DNA of 64,000 bases from Mangifera indica (GCF_011075055.1 NC_058155.1:2592001-2656000); one strand, 5' to 3'. Positions 23,591 to 36,843 are shown, counted from the stretch's first letter. Made by a program: numbers and translations. Notes: generated by a model from the letters alone, not told the origin.

Positions 23591-24110
23591 AAGGATATTG
23601 AATTTTTTACCCTTTTTAAAATTGTATATACATATATGTCACTCATCTCAAACCCTAAACAAAAATATCACAACAATAATCTATTTTTCCAAAATACCCC
23701 CACTGATGAAACTTATGTAGAAAGAAAAAATGTCATAATAGTAATCTCTCTCTTTTTCCTTAGCCTTCTAGCAAGGGAAAAAATATCTACAATATAAAAA
23801 AAAATTATTCAATAAAGAAGACACCTATAATTGAACAATAAAACATGTAAGAAAAAACTATTATAAAAGATTCAACTTGGACATAAGGGAGAGAGAGACG
23901 AAATTGTCAAATTTCTTTAGAGAATTCATATTTGTTGGAAAGATTTCACAGCGAAATTATCCACATTCAGGTCAATCTTTATTCAAGCCCTTATGTGTTT
24001 TTTGTTTAACAATTGAAAATCAAATAATGTAATATAGATTCATATTTATGGTTTTATCTAAAATTTAATTTTGTTATGATTTCATGTTGTTATATTGATT
24101 AATATTGTAT
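23591..24110. repeat. M1 left terminal inverted repeat (inner copy)
   Basis: Starts aaggatattgaatttttta and matches the complement of 34748-34230, including agggagagacgaaa.ttgtc and aacaattgaaaatcaaata. A second, shorter and more diverged copy of the first 100 bases lies at 23178-23290, so the true outer end is ambiguous. Confidence 0.7.
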
Positions 24111-24339
24111 TGATGGTTAAAAAATATGAAAATTCAATTCTGGATAAAAACCAGATGAAGAACACTAAGGGTTGGCATTAACACCAACCCTTGACTTTTT
24201 GCTAACCCTCCTAGTCCCACATATCTATTTAAATACAGTTGTTTAATGTCAATGTCAATCCATTGCATGCCTTTTAACACCTAGGCTTTAAACACAAGTG
24301 TTTTTATGTTTTTAGGTTTATTTTAAGTCAAGATAGAAA

Positions 24340-26580
24340 AAACTGCATTTAAGATTCGTTATGAGGGGCAATGGATATCAGGTGATGATAATGTTACGAG
24401 ATATATTGATAGGAATGAGAGAGAGATATGCATTGGCACAAGTGTTGATTTTGAATGATTCATAAAGAGAATAAGTTATAGTCTAAGATTCGATCGAAGT
24501 CAATCAAATGTGCACATATTTATCGTAGATGATATAGGTTAAATAAAGATTGTAGATGATAATAATCTAAAGTATTTGATGGTTGAAGCAAGAAGTTTAT
24601 GAGGATTGAATGTAGCACAAGACGTCATGACTCTATAAATATTGGAACATATCTAAGTCATATTTATAATCCAAATCCATTTCAACGGGTTCTTGAGCCT
24701 GTTGTTGATATTAAGAATTTAGGCATTAGTAATCAGGTGACACAAAGGGACAATCATTTGCAAGTGATGGGTTTTTATAATTCAAAAATAGAATTGAAAT
24801 CATTATTTTAGATATATACATTAGAGACATGAATTCAATATAAAGCCGATCACTCTAATAATATATAGTACGAGATTAAGTGCGTACATCTATTATATAA
24901 ATGGTGTGCATAATCAACAAGAGAGAAAGATAAAGACTATTGGGTGTTACAACGTATGGATGAGACACACTTATCCACAAGATCAAATATTGCCACACCA
25001 TAGACACGCTGGTGTAAAGTTGTTGAGGAACATACTTAAATCAATGTTTGTGATTGATCGTATTTATCAATTGAAGAAAATTATTTTAGACATGGTAAAC
25101 AAGTACAAAATCGACATTTCCTACATGCAAGTGTGGGTGCCAAAACATATGCACTAAATGCATTACAAGGATCTCCCAAAGAGTCTTTCCTGCTATTACG
25201 TAAGTATTGTCATAATTTGAAGCTTAAAAACCTGAGAACCATGAGATGTATTGATATCGGTCTAAAAAATAGGTTCAAGTTTTTCTTCATATGTATGGAT
25301 TGTTCAATATAAGGATTCCAACAATTCTGTTGTCTAGTGATATGCATTAATGCTTCACACTTGAAGAGAAAAGGATCTTGGGTTTCTTTTCATTATTGTT
25401 GCGATGGATGGTCATAATCAAATTTACCTGCTTACTTTTGGTATTAGGTATAATGAGGGAATCGATACATGGACCTCTCTTTTAACATAATTACACATAT
25501 GCATTGGTGATTTGCTAGATTTGACCATTCTTTTTTATCGCCATAATTCAATAATTACATTGGTAGTGAACGTACTGTCTCATGCCCATCATAGGTTTTG
25601 TAATTTTCATATAAAAGGTAACATGCCTACGTAGTTTAAAAAACCAAACATATTGAAAAAATATTTTGGAAAGCTACCAAGGCATATAACCTCAAGGACT
25701 TCCAAGTTGTCAAGAGTAGAATTACTCGAGTAAATCCTATTTCGATAGCTTATTTAACCAACATTGGGTATGAAAGATAGGTGTGTGCTCACTTTAGAGG
25801 ATGATGGTAAAACATCATGATGATCAATATTGTTGAATCTTTCAACGCTTTGACATGTATTACTCGCGTTTTGTCTATCACCATATTAGTTAAGTTTTTT
25901 AAGAGTACAATACAACATTAGTTTTCAAAAGGTGAAACATGGTAGTATGTATGACTAAAATTGGTTTGATGTTCTTTTTTCATTGCGTTTATTAGTTGTT
26001 TTTACAGATCAAAAATCTCAGCCGTTAACACCATGGGCTAAGGATAAGCTTGCGAGATATGTGCTTAAATCTGTCAATACATTGATTAAAACAATCAATA
26101 TACAATAATATGAAGTTCATAATTCATGAAAACAAGTGTTTATCGTGAATATTCTCTGTCAAACATGTGATTGTGGAAAATTTCAACTTTCCTAGATTCT
26201 ATGTGCATACACAACAGTTGTTGCAAGGTACAAAACCTCTTAGACTATGTAGGATAGGTCAGTGCATATTACTTAATAGATTTTTTACGAGAGATGTATA
26301 GAGAAGATATTAATCCATTGGGGATCAATCAATGTCTATGATTTATCCTCTAATGATAAAATAACAATAGTCCGATCGTCCTTCCAACCATGCAAGAAAA
26401 CCTTCACAAGGAGAGGAGGTTTGATCACAAAATTACAGTTGATGTCATCAACTTGCCATAATCGCTTAAATTGTTTGAGTCTAACTTCGGTGCTAGTGGT
26501 TAGCTCATCCCACTATCAGGTAGCAGACAAGGATGAGGTCATTGCAGCCACGATGCAACCTATACGGCTGAATTGATTAT
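24340..26580 (+). pseudogene. M1 left-arm MuDR-type transposase remnant
   Basis: Fragments in frame order: GDDNVTRYIDRN and LRFDRSQSNVHIF (N-terminal MuDR-like region), RHTYPQDQILPHHRHAGVKL and NKYKIDISYMQVW, the DDE region around VAMDGHNQIYLLTFGI, then DCGKFQLS and the SWIM-finger region near 26160-26220. In the SWIM motif the right arm reads SHIPCVH while this arm reads stop-ILCAY, so a zinc-ligand His is lost. Many stops and frameshifts make it non-functional. Confidence 0.8.
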
Positions 26581-26859
26581 CATAGTTAATTTTCTTTATT
26601 ATCTGAAATTGTAATTTTAAGTGTATATATATTGCAAATTTAATTTATCTATTAGGGTTTGTCCAAATTTTTAATATATTAATATTTTATTTTCAAGCTC
26701 TTACATGTACGCGATAACAATGGCTCAAAACAGTTGAATAGAATTATCATGACATTTTAACAATCCAATTGAATTTCTTAAATACGATCAATTAAATAAA
26801 GTCCAAGAACAAATAAACAAACTTTAAACCTTAAATACTTACTGAGAGCTCTCCCTTAG

Positions 26860-28590
26860 AATATGGTCGTAGCCATGCGCCTTCTTAGCCTCCTAGAATG
26901 TTTGGATGTAAAGTTAAATGGACGATCTTGGGTAAAGTATTCTATAAACATAAGCAAAAAAAGGTTATAGTCCTTGCTTGCTACATCTTGTTTTGGCATG
27001 TCATGAACACACTTGTATTGTAACATTGGTAGAGTCTCTGACAGTTGAATTTTCTTAGATGTATGAAAATTTTTTTCCTTTATTAGTTAAGATAGTGTCC
27101 TATATAGCATCATCAACCTCTTCATTCTCTCTAAGTTAGTGGTACATTCAACGAAGTCATATACATACAACTTCTAGTCATTGATATCTAATACGTCACA
27201 CACTTAGTGTTGGTTGTCAAAATTGATAGGAATAAATATCTGTCAACCAATAAAGAGTAATAAGTATAGTTATAGATAATTGTAAACCCTAAACAACTTA
27301 CATTTGTGTATCACCTTATTGACATTGTTCCATGGCCAAAAGCATTCATTGGGTTGTACTTGTGAGACACCATTAATTTAATCTAGGAAAAACAAGGGCC
27401 ACTCTATATTTGCACTCAAACGTTTGAACTCATTGTAGCATTGTGGGAGATGTGCAACAAACTGGGTTGTAATAGTCATTTAGTTACTATCTCGAAAAGA
27501 TTTATGAAGTATTCACATGAAAGTTTTGATGCGTTCTGTATGCAAATAAGTTAGACCATAAGTTGAAAGTTATATCCAATATGAACAAAGACAAAGGAAT
27601 GATACATACCATGTTTTCCACCCATTACTCCAAAGTTACAATTTGGGTCTACCAAAGTTTGCTCACATTGACTATCATTTTGTTCAGTCCCTTGAGGAAA
27701 ACACGTCAATTGCCATTATTTGAAGCACACGATAATACAATAAGAACTCTAAATAGTCCTCAGCTAATTATGAGTCCATAAGACGCTCATTGAGTACAGG
27801 TTCTTTGTTCTTTCACACCTTAATTGGATCTATGAAAGGACTTACCAACTACTTTCCTTTTGACAACACATGGTTAAATGTTAACACCTTTTTAGTAGTC
27901 GACGACTTCTTAATAGTTATCATTGGGTCCTCTTCTTATAGTTGCACATTTTCGTCTGATAAGTCATCCAATTGAAAAAAAATTATGGTTGTTATTATTC
28001 TATAACATAACTAATTGAAATAATAAAAAAAAGTATAGTGGATAATAACATGTAATGATCATGATGCTTGAAAATATGAATCTTCAAGTCTTGTAATTCG
28101 ATGTTTTAAGAAAGACTACAGTTCTTACATCTCCCCATGAAACATCAATGTCTATTGTTGCCACTACTCTTACATCTCTCCATAAAACACTGATGTCTAC
28201 TATTACCACTACTCATGTATCTCCGTACAAAGCATCAATGCTTGCCCTTACATCCCTCCATGAATCATCGATGCATGTTGCTCTTACTTGGCATGCATTA
28301 TTATAGCATACTAGTCGAGTTACTACTACATCTAAGAATTGATAACTCTTGCATGCTCTATTAAGAGTTGTTAAAGATGATCATGTAATGCATTGTTATA
28401 CAAAGTCCTCATGAATTCAGTGTCTTACAGAGGAGACCCATTGATACTCTTAAGAATGAGAGGCGCATGAGGTAAACATTCATGGAGAAGATACACATAC
28501 ATTATGAGAGACCCTCTATAACTCTCGAAGGTATATAGTACAAGAGAATGACACTCGTGGAGGGGATGCCTATCCAATATAAGAAGTGTT
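26860..28590 (-). pseudogene. M1 left-arm Ulp1/C48-type peptidase gene remnant
   Basis: The best block reads IFIPINFDNQH, stop, VCDVLDIND, stop, KLYVYDFVECT on the minus strand (27240-27145). This is the Ulp1 catalytic region: His is CAC at 27209-27207 and Asp is GAC at 27158-27156. The Trp normally after His is TAA (27206-27204). At the Cys site the frame reads QDVASKDYN: a Tyr codon (26969-26967) stands where Cys is expected. A DRPFNFTSKHSRRLRRR-like block follows. An intron with canonical ends precedes the His exon (caaatgtaag...ttgacag). Family knowledge: Ulp1 enzymes cleave SUMO-like conjugates. Confidence 0.75.
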
Positions 28591-29250
28591 TAGGAGTCAA
28601 TCAAGTTTCCTAAAACTTACTTGGGAGGAAGGGTTGGCATTGCGAATTGCTTTCTAGATAACTATCGTATAATAGATGAAGTTAACATTCATACCGACAA
28701 CTATAAATATTAACCATAAATGTTTACATTGTGCAGTATTGGATTTATAAGATAATTCATAATCTATCTCTTTATGTCCGTCTGAAAGGTAATGATTAGG
28801 TCTTCCATATGTTAAAGTAGAAGACAATTGTACTACCAACCTAGGATGACATATCGATACTTTGAAATGCTCCTCCAGTAATTTGCTCATTCATAGATTC
28901 ATATTTTGTCATTTCACCTTTCATTTCTTTAATTTTTATAAATTTTCTTAATGTTCCAAAAGGGGATTACAACTACATTATGTTTGACTAAGATTGCGCG
29001 TAACTTCGAGTGGTACATACGGGCTTTGGAGTTTATGAGAAAACAAATACCCCAGATATTATTAGATAATACGTTTACTGATTTGGACAATGATGAAGAT
29101 ACCCTGTCGATTCGTCCTATTATCTTTCAAGTAGCCTTTAGAAGGTCTTTGTGGTTCTCAACTGCTAGGTCTCAACTCCCCCATATCCCCATGACATCCC
29201 TCAAGCATAAGTTTCCCCTATCTATGAGGGCTCCGACCCGTTGTTCTTGG
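28590..29250. other. Asymmetric centre of the M1 palindrome
   Basis: This is the spacer between the two arms. It contains a plus-strand frame (28951-29265, with NFEWYIRALEFMRKQIPQIL) and a minus-strand frame (28890-28654). I recognise neither. They may be remnants of the 5' part of the second MULE gene. Confidence 0.4.
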
Positions 29251-31010
29251 CACTTTTCATATTAGACAGATATCCTCTCTATAGGTGTCATCCTCTCGCA
29301 CTGTATTTCTTTAAGAATCACAAAGGGTCGCTCATAATTTATGTACATCCCCTATACGGATGTTTACCTTTGATGCCTTTCATCCTTAAAAGTATCAGAG
29401 GGCCTCCATTGCAAGACACTTAATTTATGAGACTTCGTAAATGGTGTATCACATGTCCATCTTCAACAATTTTTAACAAAGCATGAAAGAGTTATTAGCT
29501 CTAAGATGTAACAGTAATTGGATTAGCAAGCTATGATGATATGGGTGGAGTGGAAGCAACATACATAGAAAGATGTAAGAGCAAACATTGATGCTTCATA
29601 GGGAGATGCAGGAGTAGTACCAGTAGCATGCATTAGTGTTTCGTGGGGAGATGCAAGAGCAGTGACAACAACAACTATCAATGTTTCGTAAGATGTAAAA
29701 ACTGCAGTTCTCTTTAAAGCATTGAATTACGAGACTTAAGGATTCATATATTCAAGCATTATGATCATTAAAAGGTATTATCCATTATACTTTTTTTATA
29801 ATTATTTTGATTAATCATGTCATAGAATAAAAACACCTTTTTTTCCAGTTGATGACTTATCAAACGATGATGTGCAACAACAAAAGAAGAAACCACTCAC
29901 AACTATTAAGAAGCCACTAACTACCAAAAAAGTATCAGCATTTGGTCGTATGCTGTGAAAAGGAAAATAGTTGGTAAATCTTTTCACAAATCTAATAAAC
30001 GCGTGAAAGAAAAAACAACTGGTACCCGAGGAGCATCCTATGGACTCGTGATTAACTAAGGACTACTCAGAGTTCTTATTATGGTACTGCGATGCTTCAA
30101 ATAATGACAACCGATGTGTCTTCCTTGAGGGACCAAATGGAATGACAACCAATGTGAGCAAACCTTGGTAGACCTAAATTGTAACTCATGAGTAATGGTT
30201 AGAAAACACAGTATGCATCATTCCATTTTTTTCGTTCATATTGGATATCACTTTCAACTTATGGTCTAACTTATTTGCATACACAACACATCAAAGCTTT
30301 CATGGGAATACTCCATAAATCTTTTCTAGATAGTAACTGGTTGATTACTACAACCTAATTTGTTGCACATCTCTAACTGTGTTGTAATGAGTTCAAATGT
30401 TTGGGTGTAAATATAAAGTAGCCATCGTTTTTCCTAGGTCAAATTAGTGATGTCTCACATGTACAACCCAATGAATGCTTTCAGCCATGGAGCAATGTCA
30501 ACAAGGTGGTGTATAAACGTAAGTTATTTAGGGTTTAGAGTTATCGATAACTATGCTTATTGTTTTCATTGGTTGACAGGTATTCATTCTTATCAACTTT
30601 GACAACCAACATTAGGTATGGACATATTGGATATCAATGACTAAAACTTGTATGTATACAACTTCGTCGAATATACCACTAAATTAGAAAGAATAAAGAG
30701 GTTGATGATCCCATATAAGACATTAACTTACCTAATGAAGGCAAGTAATTTTCATACATCAAAAGAAATCCAACCGCCAGAGACTCTACCAACGTGACAA
30801 TACAAGTGTGTTTGTGATGCACTGAAACAAGATGTAGCAAGTGGAAACTCTGGCCTTTTTTTGCTTATGCTTATAAAATACATTGCCTAAGATCGTCTAT
30901 TTAACTTTACATCAAAACATTCTAGGACATTAAGAAGACGTGTGGCCACGACCGTATTCTAAATGAGGACCCTCCATAAGTATTTAAAATTTAGGGTTTG
31001 TTTATTTGTT
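29250..31010 (+). pseudogene. M1 right-arm Ulp1/C48-type peptidase gene remnant
   Basis: Mirror copy of the left-arm gene. The catalytic block reads VFILINFDNQH then TAG: His is CAT at 30610-30612 and the following Trp is lost (30613-30615). The Asp position is Asn (AAC, 30660-30662; VYNF instead of VYDF). At the Cys site the frame reads QDVASGNSGLFLLM, so Cys is Ser (TCT, 30849-30851). The tail FNFTSKHSRTLRRRVATT follows. The intron preceding the His exon has GTAAGT and ACAG ends. With two of three triad residues changed, this copy could not be catalytic. Confidence 0.75.
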
Positions 31011-31439
31011 CTTGAATTTTACTTAATTGATTGTAATTATTAAATTCAATTAGATTGTCAAATTGCAGGCTTTGAGGATTTCATTTAAGGTGTGGGTGGC
31101 CATGCATTGTCTATCATAACTTCCTTTTGATTATTGCTTAATGTTTATTCTTGAAATGAAATGAATTAAGAAAATATATTAATACAAAATACATGGTGTG
31201 TGATAAAATGAAATCCAATATATACATAAAATGAACAACAATAAAAAAAATGTCATGGTTATTTTATTCAGTTGTTTTGAGCCATGCCATGCAAGAGCTT
31301 AAAAATAAAAAATTAATACATTAAAATTTGGACAAAACCTAATAGATAAATTAAACAAGCAATATATATACACTTAAAATTATAGTATTAGACAATAAAG
31401 AAAATTAACCATGATAATCAATTCGACCATGTAAGTTAC

Positions 31440-33960
31440 ATCATGACTACTACGACCTCGTCCTTGTCCGCTACCTGATGTGTGGGATAACCTAACCACT
31501 GGCACCAGAACTAAACTCAAACAATCTAAACGATTATGGCCAGGTTGATGACATTGACTGTAATTTTGTGATCAGACTTCCTCTCATTGTAAAGGTCTTT
31601 TTGAATGACTGGAAGGATGACCAGACTATTATTGTTCCATCACTGGAGGATAAATTACAGACATACTTGATGATGCCTAAGTTGATTGATCCCTCACTGG
31701 ATTAATATATTCTTTATACACTTCTCAAAAAAAATATGTCGAGTAATATGCACTGACCTTTCCTATATAGTCTGAAAGGTTATTGTACCTTACAACAGTT
31801 GTGGTATGTACACATGGAATATGGGAAAGTTGAAATTTCCTAGTCATAAGTTTGATAGAGAATATTCACGATAAACACCTACAGTTATGACTCATAGCTT
31901 CCTATTATTGCATGCTAATTGGTTTAACCACCATATTGACAGATTTGAGCACATATCCAACAAACGTGTCCTCAGCCTGTGGTGTTAACGAATGAGATCT
32001 CTGACTTGTAAAAACAACTAATAAACGCAATGAAAAAAAGAAAATCAAACCAATTTTAGTCATACGTATGAGCCATATTTCGCCTATTATAAAACTAATA
32101 TTGCATTGTACTCCTCAGAAACTTAACTAATATGGTGATAGGTAAAGTGCGAGTAGTCTGTGTCAAAGCATTGAAAAACTCAACAATATTGATTATTATG
32201 ATGTTTATCACCATCCTCTAAAGTGGGCACAAATCTATCTTTTATACCTAATGTCGATCAAATAAGCTGTCGCAACGAAATTTACTTAGGTAATTCTACT
32301 CATAGTAACTTAGAAGTCCTTCAGACAATATGCCTTAAAAGCTTTTCAAAATAATCTTTCAATATGTTTGGTTTTTTGAACTGCGTACGCATATTACCCT
32401 TTTTTATGGGAATTACAAAACCCATGACAGGCATTACGCTGTATATTCATCATCAACGTAATTATTGAATAATGACGATCAGAAATAATAACCAAATCTA
32501 TCAAATCACCAATGCACATGCGTAAGTATGTCAAAAAGGGGTCCATATATCGATTCCTTCTTTGTGCCTCATACCAAAGGCAAATGGATAAATTTGATTA
32601 TTATCATCCTTTATAATAGCAATGAAAAAAGACCCAAAATACTTTCCCTTTAAGTGTGTAGCATCAATGCATATCAATGGACGACAAAATTATTGAAAAA
32701 CTCATACATATGAAGAAAAACTTGAACCTATTTTTCAGATCCATGTCAATACATGTCATGGTTCTTGGGTTTTTAAGCACCAAATTATGACAATACTCAT
32801 GCAATAGTATGAAAGACTCTTCGGGAGGTCCTCGTGATGCATTTAGTGCATATGTTTTGACACGCCACACTTACATGTAGGAAATGTCAATTTTGTATCT
32901 GTCTACCATGTCTGAAATAATTTTCTTTAATGAATAAATGCGATCAACCACAAACATTAATTTAAGTATATTCTCTAATGACTTTGCATCAGCTTGTCTA
33001 TAATGTAGCAATATTTGATCTTGTGGACAAATGTATGTCTCGTCCATACATCGTAACACCTAATAGTCTATATTTTCCTCTCTCGTTACTGATGCCTACC
33101 AATTATATTATGAATGTACACACTTGATCTCATATCGTATATTATTAGAGTGAGCGACTTTCTATTGAATTCCTATCTTTAATGTATAAATCCAAAATAA
33201 TGATTTCAATTCTGCCTTTGAATTATAAAAACCCGTCACTTGCAAATGATTGTGCCTTCGTGTTACCTAATTAATAATATCTTTATTTTTAACATCAACA
33301 GTAAGCTCAAGAACCCATTAAAAAGGATTTGGATTATGGATGTGGCTTAGATATGCTCCAATATTTATAGAATCTTAACGTCTCATGCTACATTCAGTCA
33401 CCTTATTATAAGCATATTTTGACTTTTACCAATGTCTTAACTCGAAACATCGTACATATCCTCATCAAACCCCAAGAATTCATCATCATCATCCTTATTG
33501 CCTTCTACTTCTTAATCCTCATCCATATCGTCATCATTATCATCATCACCATAATTTCCACCAAACTTTTGGAAACTTTGTAATTGTGTCTACTCGTCAG
33601 TTAGAAGATCCTCTTTTTCTTTCTTATGAATATCTTCGGCTTGTTAATTGTCTCTTCTGTCAATTGGACTCTTGGTAACATAGAGTTTAGTTGATCCTCA
33701 TAAACTTCTTGCGTCAACCATCAAATACTCCAGATCATCATTGTCTACAATCTTTATTAGACCTATATCACCTAAAGTAAATATTTGCACATTTGACTGA
33801 CTTTGATCGAGTCTTAGACAATAACTTATTCTTGCTATGAATCCTTTAAAATTAACACTTGTGTTAACACACATCCTTCTCTCAATTCCATCAACATATC
33901 TCATAACATTATCACCTAAAATCCATTACCTTTTATAGTGAATCTTAAATGCAGTTTTTT
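31440..33960 (-). pseudogene. M1 right-arm MuDR-type transposase remnant
   Basis: Mirror of the left-arm transposase. Readable blocks on the minus strand: MRYVDGIERRMCVNTSVNF and LRLDQSQSNVQIF (33904-33698), CPQDQILLHYRQADAK and DRYKIDISYM (33059-32871), SFILLHEYCHNLVLKNP (32870 on), the DDE-domain stretch with DNNQIYPFAFGMRHKEGID near 32600, and a SWIM-like KFQLSHIPCVH near 31830-31800 in which the C and H ligands persist. Stops and frameshifts break it throughout. Confidence 0.8.
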
Positions 33961-34760
33961 CTATCCTAACTTAAAATAAACATAAAAACACATGTATTTA
34001 AACCCTGGGCGCTAAAAGGCGTGCAATGGATTGATGTTAGCATTAAACAATTGTGTTACAACAGACATATGGGACCAAAAGAGTTGACAAAAAGCTAGGG
34101 TTGGAGGCAACTTGTTCTTCGTCTGGTTTTTATCTAGAACTAAAATTTTGTATTTTTTAACCACCAATACAATATCAAACAACATTATAACAAAATTAAT
34201 TAATACAACAACATGAAATCGCAACATTAAACAATCTAACAACATGAAATCACAACAAAATTATATTTCACATGAAGTCATAAACATGAATCTATCTTAT
34301 ATTATTTGATTTTCAATTGTTAAACAAGAAAACACATAACATAAAGGCTTGAATAAAAAATGACTTGAATATGGATGATTTTGCTATGAAATCTTTGCAA
34401 CAAATGTGAATTCTCTAAAGAAACTTGACAATTTTCGTCTCTCCCTTGCTTGTGTTCAAGCTGAATCCTTTATAACAACTTTCTCCCATAGGTTTTATTG
34501 TTCAATCACAGGTGTCTTCCCTATTGAAGAATTTTTTTTTTTATATTGCAAAGATTCCTTCCTATACTGGAAGACTGAGGAAAAAAAGAGAGACTACTAT
34601 TGTGGTATTCTTTTTCTCTATATAGGTTTCATCACTGGAGGTATTTTTGAAAAATTGATTACTATTGTGATATTTTTTTTTAGGGTTTGAGATAAGTGGC
34701 ATATGTGCATACACGATTTAAAAAAAGGATAAAAAATTCAATATCCTTTTAAACAAACAC

Positions 34761-36366
34761 CTTTGACTTTCTTTTTAACTTAGCCTATTCGATTGCCCTA
34801 GTGCAAAGCTGTTCCACCCTTTTATGAAAAGCATATGATTTCCTTGCAATCATATCAAAGTATTTGTTAACCACAAGGAATGGTAGCATATAAACCGGTT
34901 TAAGTATGACAATAAAGGGAAAGTACGAATTTCTAACCTGCACAAAAGATTTGAAATGGTAAAGACTCACTTAAATAGCATTTCTTTTTAGTTTTTTAAT
35001 ATGCCAAAGGACTATTTCCTACCCAAGTTTTCTTGAAAAGATAAATATATACCCACAACATGAAACCAATGAAAAACTTAAATACCCACTGAAGTTTTAG
35101 TCTGTTGCAACACACCCATGAATTTTTTATTAGGGTTAAGAGGTAAATTCATTATTTTATGAGTAATATTAAAATAATTAAAATCATATACCATTTCTCT
35201 CCCTTGATTTGGAAAACTAACAATTTTTTCTAGAATTAAATTTTGAAAAAAATCACTTTTCTTCTAGGATGTCAAAACTGGGAACTCCCTTCGGTGAATG
35301 ACAAATGAAGGCAAAGGGGTCGTCTGGATGACGGAGTGTTATCATATGAAAGACAATACTCATCGTTCTTCATTGGACAACAACACCACCTTCATCCACC
35401 GTTCGCTATTCGTTAGTCATCGGATAAAGTGAAGAAAAAACTTAGGGATTTTTTAGGGGAGGGGGGGGGGGGGAATCACTATTTAAAGTTGAGGCCTAAG
35501 ATGAAATGTTAATTTTCAAAACCTATAAAATAAAATTATATATTTTTTAATATTATTGTTAAATAACGATTTCACTTTTATATTTAAGGGCAATTTTAAC
35601 GTTGGTTTGAGGATGGGTAAGTGTTGGGGTTTTTGATCTATTAAAGGTGTTATTTTGACAACTAGCTAAAATTTTGAGACCCAGCTAAAACTTATGTGGG
35701 CTTTTTTAATACTATAAAAATAATATTCTCTTCTTTTAAGGTATGTCTAACTGATACTTCAATGAATCCTAAAATTTATAAAATAATGACAATAAACTAT
35801 TTTAATAAAATCATATGTCAAACACATTAGAGAAGCTTCACTTACCAGTTCTTGGATCTCAACCAGCAAAAACAATGGGCTTTATCCCTCCATCAAGCTC
35901 TGGGATAACAACTTACAGAGCTACCTAAATAAGGTGCGACCCCAAAGTACTATCCAAACATTCCTCAGTTGTTTGAAACACTAATGGCAATGCAAAAATG
36001 TAAGGAACATCAAGCTTCATCAGCGCCTCAACAGCCCTGGGATGATCCTGTCTTGCTAGACCCCCACAAGAGCAAAACCAGTCAGCGAGACAACTGAATT
36101 CACCATCGGTTACTTTGTAACTAAATCGATCAAGAACTTCTCAACAAGTCCTAAAAAATCAAGCCCACCAGCAAAAATTGGAATTACTTTAGCTACTCTC
36201 GCCTCTAACTAAATAATCACAGCCACATGTGACTTCCATCACTAGTGATTATGTGACTCCTTTACAAAACCAGCCCTATAATTGGTGCTTCAGGCCCCTT
36301 AAGCAATAAAGCATAGATGTTCCATGTCTAAATTTTTACATCTACTCCAAACAGAAATACAAGACC
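34761..36366 (-). pseudogene. CHLH: CHLH fragment, copy B
   Basis: Two exons match copy A: 36366-35846 (donor CTG|GTAAGTG intact) and 34843-34761 (KRVEQLCTRAIE). The nonsense TAG at 34787-34785 is at the same codon as in copy A, so it predates the duplication. The acceptor before the second exon reads TTGCAA where copy A has TTGCAG. M1 is inserted in the next intron, a few bases beyond the donor at 34761, and a 0.7-kb element sits in the intron between the two exons. The third exon of copy A has no counterpart here. Confidence 0.85.
35002..35701. mobile_element. 0.7-kb non-autonomous element in a CHLH intron
   Basis: Absent from copy A. Flanked by TTTTTTAATA at 34992-35001 and 35702-35711. 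The start gccaaaggactatttcctaccc resembles the terminus of the foldback element at 37559. It contains a run of 14 G's near 35460 and no coding sequence. Confidence 0.7.
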
Positions 36367-36464
36367 CTGAAAGGAATTTGAACAACAATTAAGAAAACTG
36401 GAAATATTTGCCATTATAATAACTTTTAAAAAGCCCCTTTTTGCAGCAGTGGTAGATACTGAAG

Positions 36465-36843
36465 CTATCATAAATATCAATAATTCTACAGTCACAAACA
36501 ACAAGAACAGCGGCGACAGTAGGTGTTCTGGCCAGGTCGGTCAACTGAAAATCGGTCATAGACACTAACTACTTACAGAGAAGAATGACAACATTGTCCA
36601 ATGAAGAAGAAAACAGGTCAAGGAGAGCACCACTTGACAGAAAGGAAATCGTCGATGGAAGAAGAGTTGAGCGACGGAGAAATATCGGCTTGAGAGAAAA
36701 AAAACTCATCACGTCGAAGGACAAAGGTCAACCATTGAAGGAAAAGATCGATGGCACCGGAAGATTGAGCAAGAACAGGTGCAATTATAGGGGCAGCCAA
36801 AAGAAAAAACCTAATAGGGTTGCCAAAACTGAAAAAATATAGA
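36465..36843 (+). other. Unit B end, with a basic reading frame of unknown nature
   Basis: Direct counterpart of 22769-23036. An ATG frame at 36585-36842 encodes 85 residues rich in Lys and Arg (for example RRAPLDRKEIVDGRRVERRR). The start of the frame is conserved in unit A, but the later part is not. I do not recognise it. M2 is inserted one base after its stop codon. Confidence 0.35.

Larger units (their letters stand above)
23178..34748. mobile_element. M1: giant MULE palindrome (inverted dimer), two genes per arm
   Basis: The element lies in CHLH copy B, flanked by TTAAACAAG (23169-23177) and TTAAACAAA (34749-34757), a probable 9-bp duplication. From 23591 inward the left arm matches the complement of the right arm from 34748 inward, through about 28590 and 29250. 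Each arm holds a terminal inverted repeat of some 500 bases, a MuDR-type transposase reading inward and an antisense Ulp1-type peptidase gene. The centre (28590-29250) shows no clear symmetry. Divergence between arms is visible in almost every line, so the structure is old and both arms are full of stops. A single MULE would have one copy of each gene, so this is best read as an inverted dimer that kept only one terminus type. Confidence 0.75.

Noticed and set aside
26860..31010. Host SUMO-protease gene pair
   Set aside because: The peptidase blocks lie inside the MULE arms, are mirrored in the palindrome, and occur again with the same partners in M2 and M3, so they are element genes.
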